NCBI RefSeq assembly: GCF_027887165.1
Contig: NC_077228.1
Location: 102,395,362-102,459,361 of the forward strand
Length of the DNA stretch: 64,000 bases
Origin: Monodelphis domestica
Lineage: Eukaryota; Chordata; Mammalia; Didelphimorphia; Didelphidae
Direction of reading: 5' to 3'
Shown here: positions 1-12,600 of the stretch, one piece after another
Position numbering within the stretch: the first letter of the stretch is position 1
How the letters are laid out: every line of letters starts with the position of its first letter
The notes under the pieces: generated by a model
The model's input: the letters and a program-made list of their open reading frames with translations, nothing else
Told to the model about the DNA's origin: nothing
The model's database searches: none
Made by a program: the position numbers and the translations under genes

Positions 1-139
1 CTTTGGAAACGGGCAGCTTGTCTATAACTTATGCTCATGAAGAGTTGCCTCGGGCACCACAGAGCTGTGATGTGGCCACAATCTCAGAGCCAGTGTGCAC
101 CGCAATGCCTACCCCAAAAAAGGTTGGTAGCATCTATAC

Positions 140-275
140 AAATGAGGAAGTCGAAGGTTGAGAGCTGATGTGTGGCTTGCCTAAAATCACACTTTACTAA
201 GTGTCCAGAGACCAGGACATGAACCCAAATCTAATTATAAGTTCTTTCTTCACTCCATCCTATCCATTTCTTAAC
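140..275 (-). repeat. MIR-like remnant
   Basis: On the minus strand the segment resembles the degraded middle of a MIR SINE (gaggaag, gcttgcctaaaatcacac and catgaacccaaa are inverted MIR landmarks). Old and diverged. Confidence 0.4.
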
Positions 276-2963
276 AGGTATAAACTTCACCTTTGAGTGT
301 TAATTCAAAAATATTAAAATTATTTTTTATTTTGTGCCTAAGCTGGATATTTTTAATGATACTGGGCCCAATGTGTGGAGGCTAATTTACAAGCCTACGT
401 GTTGCCTGTTTGGGGGGAGGGGGGCAGTGTTTGCTGGGTGGCAGACACAAGGAGAAGAATCACTTTCCACCTGACCCAGAAAGAAGTGGAATAATTCGGA
501 GCAGATAACACAGCTTCGCATGCAGGATGGTCAGAACACATGTAGCCAGCTTTCTAGGCCTTTGCTTTTATTTTGTCCAACTCCCATATGCAACAGCCCC
601 TCAAGAGGTACTTGAGAATATGCTCTCTTTGTCTGGACAGAAACACAAATAACATTTCCTTTGTCCTTCTGGCCAGAAGGGTAAAGAGAATTGTTTTGCT
701 TTATGTGCAAAACTTTCCTCTTCCCCCCTCCTCTCCATCCCCTGTCCATTTTCTGATCTGCCCTCTGACACATACAGAATGAAATAAAAGTATCCAGATT
801 TGTAATTTATTCCTGAAATACATCTTCCAAGATCTACAGATATCTCACCACGTCAGCTTCTCTTAACCTGAACCTGACCTGTCACCCACATTAAATTACT
901 TTCTAAACCAGAAGCAAACTTTATATCATAAAACACCATTCATAGCCACATCAATCCAATCTGAAATCTGCATTACTCTCTTGACCCGAACTTTCTAGAT
1001 ATCCACAATTCATAGATCGACCAGCTTTCCTCTATCAATATGCCTCCCCCTGATAGTGTATTACACTAATATATTACGAGAGGCCCAGCTCGCTTTGTTG
1101 ATGTATAAGGGCAATGCATTAGGAAAGCAGTAGCTCACTTCCATGATGTATAGCTGTAATACATCGTCAGAGGGAAGCACTTGGGTGATGAATAACTACA
1201 ACAAGGGCACCAACGGAGAGAGAACAAGTTCAAAGTGGATTTGGTTTTGCTTGTGGAGTCAAGATGAAGCACATCCAAGATTGGACCAAGCCCACCTCCT
1301 CACCCACCCCAAACAATGTCAGGTCTGTGTGTAAGGAAGAATCAACGCACAAATTCAAAGAATTAATTTTTCAACCCACATCTTTCTTCCCTGGTTTTTG
1401 TAGCAACAACTCATACAGAGGCAGGGTTGGAAACCAAAGGAAATTCATATAAACATTCTATTATAATGGCACCAAGACTTGGAGACCACAATTTAGATCA
1501 GGAAGATTTTCATTCTATCCTCTCCTTCCCTCCTCTGTCACCATGTCACTTTATTCAAATCGTGAAAATTGTCTGATGCCAAGTTAACCAACAAAGAGAA
1601 ATGTTGCCGCTTGTTGCCTTGCCACTCTCAAAACTTCTCCATTCCCCTCCCCCCCAAACAAAAGTGCAAATCACCCAATGTTATTATTTGGGACCAAGCC
1701 AACTAGACTTGGACTCAGGAGGTCAAAGGTGAAAAGGTAATGTATTAAGCACCTTTAATTTGATGGAATCTGGACCCATCATAAAGCAGTTCAGCCTGTC
1801 AGCATAGAGTGCTACTGGGAAATCAAGCCAGAGCTAAACCAATATTTCTTTGAAGTTTGGAAATGAGATGGAGAAGTCATATTTCTTCTGATTGGGAATA
1901 TTAAAAAGATTATGATAAGCACATGCATTATTTTACAATGGTATTCTTGCAAACAACATGATATGCATTTATTGTGGCAAAGAGAGCCAGCTGCTTCATG
2001 GGAAGGTTTGTTATATTACTTTACATACCTCAAGAGCTTTAAAAATGTGTTTATTGAATGAAACCAAGCTAAAATATTTACATTTGAGGATAGTATCTAT
2101 ATTATCAAAGCACAATGCTTTTATTCATTCAAAAAATCTTCACTTAGCAACTATAATGTGATGAGAACTGTGTGAAAGAATAAAAATTAACATCCTTGAC
2201 CTTCAAAAGCTTACACTCTAGTTAAATCTTCCTGCCCCAATTATAGTAACCTTTTCCATATTCAGAGGGATCTGTAAAATACAAAAAAAAATTATGAATC
2301 AGAGGGTTAGTGTGCACTCTTTCTCCCCAGAGATGGCAACCTAAGCATACCTTATTTAGGCAATTCTCCATTCTTTCCATAAATCTTATAGAAAGATCTC
2401 AACTCAAAAATGGGTAGAAATTGCAGAGGTAAATGTTGACTTGCTAGAGGGGAAGATGTTCCCCAAATGAAAGTTTCTTTTTCCTACTAAAATTTATGCT
2501 GGTTAGTCTCAACTAGGACCTCACTGCAGCGACTCCTTTTTCTCCCTAACAGATTCCCTGACTTATTCATTTTGCTATAGTTGACTCTCCATCATATTTA
2601 TAGCATCTGTTGCAAACCTTCTCTTTTCTCAAGTTTCTCACATTGCACCTTCTCCTAAACTTCTGACCTGACTTTGCCTCATGTTTCATTGAAACTGAGA
2701 TTATTCACAGAGAACTCCCTCCTCTCCTCTCCACACCATCTCACACCTTCTGACATAATTCCCAGCTATGTCCTTGTTCACCACAGATCCTGGGGATGAT
2801 GTGGCTCTTCTTGACAAGGTAGACTTCATTATATGTTACTTTGGTATCATCCCTTCTCATTTTCTATAGTTAAGGGCCCATATTACCATCCACACTTTCC
2901 AATCTTCAGTTTCTATCTACACACTTTTTTCCCTGCTGGGGGATATGCCCAAGTCATGGTCAT

Positions 2964-3130
2964 TTTTTTTTTAATCCTCACCTTCCACTTTAGAATTGAT
3001 ATTAGGTATTGGTTGCAAAGTAGAATGGTAAGAGTTAGGCATCTGGGGTTAAGTGACTTGTCTAGGATCACAACTAGAAAGTATCTGAGTTCAGATTTGA
3101 ACCCAGGTCCTCCCCACTCCAAGCTGCCTC
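2964..3130 (-). repeat. Marsupial CORE-SINE, minus orientation
   Basis: Inverted copy of the window's dominant SINE: starts as a T run, then ctcaccttccactttag, gttaagtgacttgtctagg and ends near agctgcct. Diverged, lacking the tRNA-like head. Confidence 0.75.
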
Positions 3131-3419
3131 AATCCTTAAAACAAATCAAAAACCCTCAATAGATCCTACCATGTCCATCAATTCTCTTTTCTCTCTCCTC
3201 TACTTCTTGGTTAAACTTGAAAAAATAAAAATGACTCAGAATCTCCTCTCACTCTCTCTCTCTCAAACTCTTGGCAACCTGACTACAAACCTCATCTTTC
3301 AACGAAAATGGATCGAATTTATTGTTAATCTTTAAATTACCACGAATTTACCATCAATTGCTAAATCTAATGACATTTTCTTTATTTTAATCCTTGGCTT
3401 AAAAAATTATCCTTCAATC

Positions 3420-3695
3420 TCTATTCAGACTGCATCAGTTCTTCCTCTAGAGGTGAATAGCATTTTTTGTCATGAGTCCTTCAAAAGTGTCTTGAATCAC
3501 TGAGTTGATCAGAAAAACTAATTCAAAGTTATTCATCATACAATATTGCTGTTACTATGTATACTCTCCTGGTTTTTCTCACTTCATTTTGTATCAGTTC
3601 ATATAAGTGTTCCCAGGTTTTTCTGAAACCATTCTACTCATTTCCAGTAGCATATTCCATTACAATCATATACCAGTTCACATCCTTCCAACATC
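3420..3695 (-). mobile_element. L1 3' end fragment, minus orientation
   Basis: On the minus strand this resembles the marsupial-type L1 ORF2 terminus and start of the 3' UTR (ggtatatgattgtaatgga; cctgggaacacttat). 5'-truncated and old. Confidence 0.55.
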
Positions 3696-3779
3696 ATCCC
3701 CATGTTACTACAAGCTCTGATGATGATGTGGTCTTTTAAGGTTTCCTTTGCTGTGTTTTCTTTCATGACTACTTCCACT

Positions 3780-4085
3780 TCTCTGGATGCACTCACTTGG
3801 GATTTCTTTGACCTCTTCACTTTGTCCCCAGTAAATTTATCCCTAGAAAATCTCAATGTTCCATCTCTCATCTTTGCTGTTTCCCATGCCTAGATTGTTC
3901 TTCCTTTTAACTTTTATGTCTGTTAAGACTCGGTTCAAGTGTCACTTCCTCCAGAAGGCCTTTCCCAGTCCCTACAACTACTATTACCTTGCCCTTTAAG
4001 GTTCCTTTCCATCTATTGCTTTTATCTTTTCTATACTCATTTCTGTAGATGTGATTCCCACTAGAACTTACGTCAATAATTAGGA
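3780..4085 (+). repeat. L2 LINE 3' fragment
   Basis: Contains cttcctccagaaggcctttccc and flanking pyrimidine-rich text typical of the L2 3' region (tcaagtgccacctcctacatgaag in family memory). Diverged. Confidence 0.5.
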
Positions 4086-4174
4086 GAATCAATTTGTATT
4101 ACAGCAATGATTTTCAATCACGAATTGGGGAACTAGTTAAATAGAAATTAACAAAATAGAAAATGGAATATAGT

Positions 4175-6235
4175 GGTATTATTGATCCAGACAAGATTTA
4201 TTAATGACATTTTTGTTACAATAGTGACACATGATTCTGAATAGCAAAATGTATTTCAAAACCTGTTCAAGCAGGACAATTATATGAGAATATAAATACA
4301 TACAAAATATTTGTGAAAACTTTTAAAAGCTTTGACTAATGTTAAAGTCCTGGGTTTAAGGAAGTTGAGGCAAAGATTAAGTGCAATTTTTAAGCACAAA
4401 ATAAAGCATGAATAAATATCTAGAATTCTGAAAAAAAATGTGGAGGCAAAATTACATTACAGATTTATAAAAAACTCAGGTTAAGATTTAGAAAAAAACT
4501 GCTCAAACAAAGCCAATTTATTTTGACACATACTGAAAATAACATTCGGATGGGACAACTAACATATAAGAAAGTCATTGGAAGTTTCCCATTAATAAGG
4601 CAATTATTAGATAGTTACACTATGCCAAATAGTCAATTTCTACTAAATAAGTGATGTACTTTACCAGTATTTAAAGGGGAAAAAAGCAAAGTTCTTATGT
4701 TGCTTAAAAGAATTACTTTCCAGGAACTGTTCAGTGTCATGGAAATGGTATCTTTAGCACAACCACACAAATTGCACACATTTCTCAAGCAGCTCAAAGA
4801 CATTAGTTTTATCTTTTCCATAGTTAAATGACCTTTTGTTCTGTGCCGAAATATCTCAAAAACTTCAGTTTCCATCCAGCTCCAAATTCTTCTTTTAAGT
4901 TCATAATGAAACAACTGTTCCATCAGTGAAAAGTCCTACCTTTGATTCCTTAGGTTCTTTCAATAGCAAGCTGCTCAGATTCTGGCATTAGGATGCAATT
5001 TTTAATTAGGTATAAAAGATCTACCAAAAAGGAGTGAAAATGTGCCTCCTATTATAATGTAGATTTAGATATTAGGTAGAAAGGTGATTTTCTTTAGTTA
5101 ACTAAGTCTCTGCTCAAGGAAACAAAGACATTAATTTAGCACCGTTTCTCTAGGACAAGAAAATGAGACTCAGTGCTAATTATAAACATTGATGATTTAA
5201 AGAATCGGACACTGCCTCCCAATTTTTCAGAAAGTAGTTATCTAGAGTTTTACTTTTGTCCCTTTAGTCACTTTAAAGTCATCAAGAAAAACTGTAAGAT
5301 GATACAAAACCAAGATAAGGGGTCCTAAAACATGTATACAAAAACACTCTATATTTTCTTACTCAGATTAAAATTCAGATATTACCTTCATTCATAAGAA
5401 CCTATAAACACTGCATAGGCACACACTCATTTATAAGCAAATATGACAGAAAATTAGTTCCAACTACTTGCCTAAACACTGACACTTTTTGTAAGAGCTA
5501 GGAGGAAGTCATTAGAATATGATGCACTGAAAACAAAAAATACATATTTTGATAACTATCTTTACAATTAGGAGAAATTAGGAAAACTATACACCTGAGC
5601 ATTCTAATTGAAAGGATACACTTGAGAAGAATAGCTACAATGCAGAGATAAGTTCTCAATAGCAATCCCTTTAAAAAAAATATTCCTATTTTCAGGTTTT
5701 CATAAAACTTTCTTAGCTGAAAAGATACACATATATATTTAACCAACTGTTCATATTTCCCACCTTTAGGAAATCCCTAAATATAGCTAATGAACCAGTG
5801 ACTGCGGTTAACAGACAATATAAAAACTTGATATTCCTAGCACCCAAAGCAACATAATTCCATCAGAGACTAACCACATGAACACATGTTTGGTCTTAGA
5901 TTTCTTATTTCATTTTCTCATAAATATTTTGGGATTTTATGATATTCCAAGTACTCACAATTAACTCAGTTCCCATTTAACATGCCTGCTGATTGAACAT
6001 CAGAGGGAAAATTGTCAAGTGATCTTGTGGATGTCACATAGATACATTTGTTTCTTTTAAAATCAAGATTCCATAACACTTTATTTATGTTCTTCAGACC
6101 CAGCCTGATCTGTTCTGAACTTCTGTGAGGTATCCAAGGCTCTTTTTTCTCATGCAAAATTTCCTCCTACATTAAAAAAGTAGTTTATCAAGTTTCATTT
6201 CTGGGTAATCACAAAATATATACACATATCTGAGT
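4175..6235 (-). other. KIF14: Probable KIF14 3' UTR
   Basis: About 2 kb of AT-rich, repeat-poor sequence follows the stop codon. Minus-strand AATAAA hexamers occur at 6085-6080, 4522-4517 and 4202-4197; I chose the last as the outer limit because repeat remnants resume below it. Two small open frames on the minus strand (5966-6157, 63 residues; 4633-4923, 96 residues) resemble no family I know. An acceptor-like taatgtag precedes GAGGAAAT near 6170, so an alternative last exon cannot be excluded. The true end needs transcript data. Confidence 0.5.
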
Positions 6236-6627
6236 TTATACCCACTGAATATTACTGGGTGAAAATTCTCCTGTACAATGAGTAGAAGATGGTGTTTGGA
6301 GTTTATGTATTTGTTTTGGTACACCTTTACTGCTAGTATATTTATTTCCTGTTAGGTTATGTTTTTCTTCATCCTCACTATTTTGTTTACATATTTCCTT
6401 GGGTTTTAACAAGTCAAATCTTTCTTCAGATTCAAAGTCCAACAGGAGTGATTTGGCCAGAGACTGCAATTCCCTGCAGGCAACACCAGATATTCCATCA
6501 TCATAGGTATTTGTTGAACCAGAAAGTGGTGTAAACAGAATGAATTCATCATTAATATGCCTGACCAAGTTGCAAATATTTTCAACACAATTCTTGAGCA
6601 GGATAACATCACTGTAGGATCCCAATC
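6236..6627 (-). CDS. KIF14: KIF14 exon w28: last coding exon and stop
   Basis: 392 bp coding, residues 1153-1282 plus TAA at 6238-6236. It reads [55 protein letters not shown] and ends PSNIQWV, the same C-terminal IQWV as human KIF14. Acceptor tatag. Confidence 0.97.
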
Positions 6628-9600
6628 CTATACAGGAAAAAAAGCAAAACTAAGTGAGTTAATTTTAATTTTTTTAGCCATTTCTGATTTTTGCATAATA
6701 GCAATTTTCTTTTACGTCAGATATCAAAACCAACGGCAAGGAACCATGTTATTAGTTAGCAAGGAATATTTCTTGTTATTAGCAAATAATTATTTGTTAA
6801 ATATTATTTATTAGTTACTTGCTAACTAGTAAATCTTTGTCTCTGCAATACAAGTCATTCCATAGCCATCTTTAATTATGTGGACTCTGATTATCTGAGA
6901 AGTCATTAGGTATTATAACAAATTCCCAAACTTATTAATCATATCATTCCTTTGCAGTTGAAGGTGTAGGTAAAATATGAGCTGAATACTGAAGGAAGAA
7001 AAAGATTCTGAAAGGCAAAAAGGAGGACAGAGCATATTCCAAACATTGAGGAGTTGCCTAAATGAAAGCAAAGAGATGAGAATGATGAGTTGAGAAAGGG
7101 GGAAGCTAGCTGTATAGTTTGAATGAAATGGTGAATATGTATGTGAAGGAGAATAATGGCTAGGGATGTAGACTGAAGTCATATTGTGAAGATGAAGATG
7201 TTTATATTTTATCCTATAGAACAGTGATGTCAAATTTAAATAGAAATAAGGCCACTAAACTATCTATAAGGAATCCTGCAGGTGCATATTGACTTAGAAA
7301 AATATATACCATTATCTATATTTTATTAAATATTTCCCAATTATATTTTAAATTGGTTCTAGAGGCGGTTGGCAATATTGTGGATTACATGAGGTCCCAG
7401 ATTATGTCTGACATCTCTGCTTATAGACATCAAGGTGCAAATTTTTAAGCAAGGGAGTGACATTATCAGATTGTGCATTAGTGAAGCTATTTTAGCAGTA
7501 TGTGTATGAAGGGCGGACTGGAGAGGAAACAGCCTGGAGGTAAGAAGACCAGTTGGAATATTATAATAGACCAAATGAGAGGTGATGGTCTAAACTGGTA
7601 TGATACCATGATTGAGGAAACAGAGGTAGAACTCAGAGGTGTGTTGGAATTGGCACTGGATACAAAAGATCAGGGGAAAAGAACAATCAAAGAAAACATG
7701 GAGGTCAGGAACTTGAATAACTGGAAGGATGCTAGGGAACATGAAAGGAGAGGCAGATTCTAGAGGATAGAAATTTAGTTGCTTTGGCCATTTTGAATTT
7801 TAGGATATGGTGGGACATTTAAGGAGACATGCCCAGTTAGCAATTGTATGGTTACATGTATACATTTGGGATTCATCTGCTGAGAGGTGAAATTTGAACT
7901 TATGAGAGTATATGGTATCTTAAAGTGAGAAACTCTAGAGAAAAGCATTAAGGACTGCACTTCAGGGGAAGCCTAAGAAGTGAAAGGAGGCTTATGAATC
8001 AGAAGAGACTAAAAGGAAACAGTCAGATAGGTAGGAGGAAAACCAGGAGAGTGGTGTCACAGAGGTCTACTGAGTAGAGAATATGCAAGAAAAGGAGCTG
8101 TCGATAGCATTAAATGCAGAATGAAGACCAAAGAAAAAAAACGAACAGATTTAGCATTGTAGGAAGCCACTAGTGAACATTAGAAGAAATTTTAGTAGTG
8201 TTAGAATCAAAGTGCAGAGTTGAGGAAAAAATGCATCATAAAGATGTAGAGAAAACAAATTCCCCCATTTTTTCAGGGGTGAAGGGTAGGACAAAAGATT
8301 GAAGATTTTTCAGAATTAAAGGCAGGTTTTTGAAGATAAGGGAAATGAATACCAGGTGCTAAATAAATTAAATGTTTGCTGAAGTGGAAAAGGGTACCAA
8401 TTACTATTATGTCAATTATGTCAGTAACTGTTCTTGAACTTAAAGTTGATGAGGAAGATAAGCAAGTCAGCTACAATTGAAGTACTAATGAGAGTGGAAG
8501 ACAAGTGTGCTTACAATAAGATGTTTTGATAAAACAAGGAATCTCATTTGGGAAAAATACCTTTCAATGCAGAAATAACAATTTGACTAATTTGCTCTAA
8601 GCAATGCTTCAACTTCAAGAATTCAGTAGCAAGATTAATTAGCTTCTTCACATCTTGAGATACTGACTCCTCTTCTTTAGCTTGAGCTCTAAAATCCTTC
8701 TGTATTTATAAAGCAAAGTTTATTTAAAATAGGCAATAAAATCACAAAGCAGTAAAACTTTATCAGAATGATATCAGAGGTTATAATCTTATCTGTTAGG
8801 TAGTTTTTGAGATCAAATTTTGTAAAAGTATTTGGAATGTTAAGAAATATCAAGATAAAAATGTAAAGCTATGCTTCAAATGAAATAAGAAATTCCTTCT
8901 TACATTTTATTAAGCTCTTTTATATTATTCTGTAACCAAAAAGTTGTTTTTAATGATAAAATGGAGAAGGGATAGTGGCAGAATGCAGAGGAAGTAGAAG
9001 GATAACTGTGCTATTTGTCTTATCAAGGAAAATCTTTATTACAAAATGATACTTCTTGGGACATGAATCATGTAACCTTGGAAAACTTCTGTGTAAATTT
9101 GTTACTGGAATAAAGAAAAAAATAAAAAACATTTTTAAAATGACACTTCTTAGACATTTATTAAAACCCATCTGAATGAAATGAGGTCTTATGATCTTAA
9201 AAAAATTTAATATGTGATGGATCAATTTAATACAAACTTTCTGTGTACATTTGCAGAGAATCACAATATTGGAGCTGGAAAGGACCTTAAAAATCAACCA
9301 ATCCAACCCCATCATTTGACAGAGAAGGAAGTAGAGGCCTAAAGAAAATTAAGTAAATAGGAGGTAGATATTATTATTGTTATTATTATTATTCTCATTT
9401 TTATAGATAATGAAACTGAGGCAGACAGAGGTGAAGTGTCTTGCCCAGGGCCATAAAGCTAGTAGATGTCTGAGTCTGGATTTGAACTCAAGTCTTCTTG
9501 GCTTCTGACCACTACTCTATTCACTGTACTACTTGCAGCCCTCTAGAAAGGTTCTTATTCTTGTATCCAAAGATAGTTCCCAATGAGCCCAAATGAAAAA

Positions 9601-12600
9601 TATAAGTTTAGCTAATTACATCATTAGAGTCAGTTTTACATTTTCTGGGTCATAGGGTAAAGTCTTGTTACCAGGTCAAGAGGTACTCCAACCTGTGCCC
9701 TTACTCAAGCCCTAACATCCTCTTCCTTTCTAAGAAATACCTATGGTAAATAACATTTCCATCCTAACTACTAACAATCCTATTTTCACCCGTGTTTTTT
9801 TATTCCATGCCTTTAATATTAAATAATATCCTGGTGGGATCTGCAAGTTCTATTGTTAATATATATGTGTTCTTTAAAAGATCAAGAATATTAATCTACA
9901 ATCTCTTTTAACACATCATTCTACAATCAATTCATGCTTTTCCATTTTCTCTTGTAGTATGGGAAAGGACTTAACATTTTTCCAAATTCACTTATTAAGC
10001 TCTTAATTTACATTTTTAAATTTTATTGTTATTTTTTTATTAATTCAATTTTATTTCTTTTATTTATTCATTCATATTTCCTTTTTTATCCAATGATTAC
10101 AATTCAGAAAAAGCTCATAATAACTAATGGTAAGAAAGGGATAACTAAATCAACTTATACATCTTTTATTTGTGTGTGAATAAATACATAGGGAAGGGGG
10201 TGTTGGTGGGAGGACATTTACAATGTCCAAAGAAAGGGAGGCTAGTTTAAGAAAAAATTCTAAAGGATTCAGCCAATTAACAAGGGATTTCGAATGAAGA
10301 TAAAAAAGAAGGAAAACTTAAGGAAGTGGATATATACATTAAAAGCATTTTATATGGGTATATAATTATACCATCCAACTATAACCAATATCAATTATTC
10401 AGTTAGGGAGGCATCAAAATATAATGTAAAAAAGATGGGACTAGGAACCAAAAAGGTCAGATGCCATTCACTGCTCCACTAGCAAGCATGTTTCACTTAA
10501 TATCCCTGAGATTCAGTTTCCTCATTGATTTGTTGTGAGGCTCAAGTCTTTGTACTCTTAGCACTTTAGGGTGGTGTATCTGGAATATAGTAAGTGCTTA
10601 ATAAACGCTAACATTGATTGAAACATTATACACAGGTAGGAAATTATTAGCCTTGACCGATATACCCTCTAGAGTTCATGCTATGTATTTAAAACAGTTG
10701 AACAAAAACAATTCAGTGAGGTTAAAAAAATTCTCTGATTAAATAAAAATAAAATAAAATAAAATAAGTATAGTACTTATTGAGAAGAAAATAACATTTG
10801 TCTTACCGTTTTCCATTCTGTAATAGTATTTTCGAAGGATCTGATCAATGCCATTGCATTTGTTTTCATCTTTTCTATAACCTATAAAGGAATTGTTATG
10901 TTTAGATATGGAAAAAATAAGAATTATATAATTCTAGATTCTTTAACTAGATAGGGGCTGATATTGGTAGAGTAAAAACAAAACAAAACAAAACTGGCTA
11001 GCCAGGGAATCAGGGACATCTGGCTCTTGCATACTATGTAACCTTGAATAAAGCACCTTACTTTCCCAGGCTTCAGTTAATTCAAACCTGTAAAACTGCA
11101 GATTAGGCCAGATGAATTGTGCCAAACTTGTCAGCAGAAAAGGATCCTTATGGAGTACATATTGATTTAGAAAACCACAAAATAATGTTATTATATTATT
11201 ATATTTTTATTTTTTTTTGTAAACATTTATCAATATTTTAACTTGGTTCTTCTCCTCTTGGCCAGTGGACCAAGAGTTTAAAACCTCTGGAATAGATGAT
11301 CTCCAAAGTTTTTTCTGGCTTTCAAACTCTATTAGTCATTTTATTCTAGATCATCTACTTCTAACCTTGCCTTCAGACTCAACATTTAAACTAGGCAAGA
11401 AAGAGAGATAACTGAACAGAGCCAATGCTGTTACAACTATTGCTACAACTCAAATTGCTATATAATGAAAAAACTTCTACCCCCACCCCAAACGGACCAC
11501 TCATTCTGAATTATATTCAATATGATGTAAATGCTGTGATGATTTAATGGTTCTGGGATCTCAGCATAAGACACTCTCTCTCCTTTGATGATGCAGACCA
11601 CAACTCCTTCATGTATTCTCTCTATCCATACAATTCTTTTCTATACCCATGACTAAATTTTTTATAAAGGATTTATTTTTAAAACTGTAGGCCATTGTCT
11701 GATTCCTTCACTTGTTGGGGAAACCAATATAAATATTAGAGTTATGGATCTCTACTTTTAACTTCTGGTGTGTGAACAAGGTGTCTCCTTTTAAATTGCA
11801 AACCTGGTTAAAACTAGAAATCCTTACGCAAAAAGGCAAATTTGAACTATCAATTAGAATTGCTGGAATAGGACTTGTTTTTAAGACTTTATGACTATAG
11901 CTTTTAGCCCACCCTTAACAATGATAGATTTCTTCAAAGATCTTTCTCTGCAAAAGCTAAGCAGTGAATTAATTCTTCATTAATCTTCAAAAGGTAGTGG
12001 AAGTGATACATTTTTTACTCCAATTCTGCTCATCAAGGAAGAACTTACATTGTTAGAAAGTATGGGGAGGAGGTAATAAAGAGAGAAGTGACCATACCAT
12101 CTTGACATTTGTGATACAGAAGGAGATAGAAGCCATTATCTTCTTCTCCAAACTTCCCTGTAACTGTGGGAAGTACCACCATTCTTCAAGTTGCCCAAGT
12201 TCACAGTGTCAACCTAACTCGTCATTCTCTCTCACCATATCCAAACTATTGGCAAAATTTTGCAACATCTATCTTATACTTCTAAACTTGCCACTTGTAT
12301 ATGAAATGTCCCCTAGGTTTTTGGAAAGAATCTAGAAAATTCAAAAAAAAGGTTTAATTCAACTTCACAAACAAAAAATCTGCTGAAGAAGTCAACCCAA
12401 GAGAGATGATGGCAAATTCTTAAGAATGAAATTCAGAAGATAAACTGAAAAACAGTTTCAATGAGGAAGAAAAGGGAATCTGTCTAAAGAGACTTAAATA
12501 AATACACAGAAAACTCACTGATTAACCTGAATTTTTAAGAGAAATGAATAGTTAAGAATAAGGGCAAATCAAATAAAATGAAACATAGTATAGTCCTGCC

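Larger units (their letters stand above)
1..4150. other. Downstream flank of KIF14, no gene seen
   Basis: No open frame here looks coding on either strand. Recognisable pieces are a MIR-like remnant (about 140-275), a CORE-SINE (2964-3130), an L1 3' end (3420-3695) and an L2 3' part (3780-4085). The remainder shows nothing I can name. Confidence 0.6.

Noticed and set aside
7359..7763. Overlapping plus and minus frames in the w27-w28 intron
   Set aside because: They fall in antisense L2 and the hAT-like insertion.
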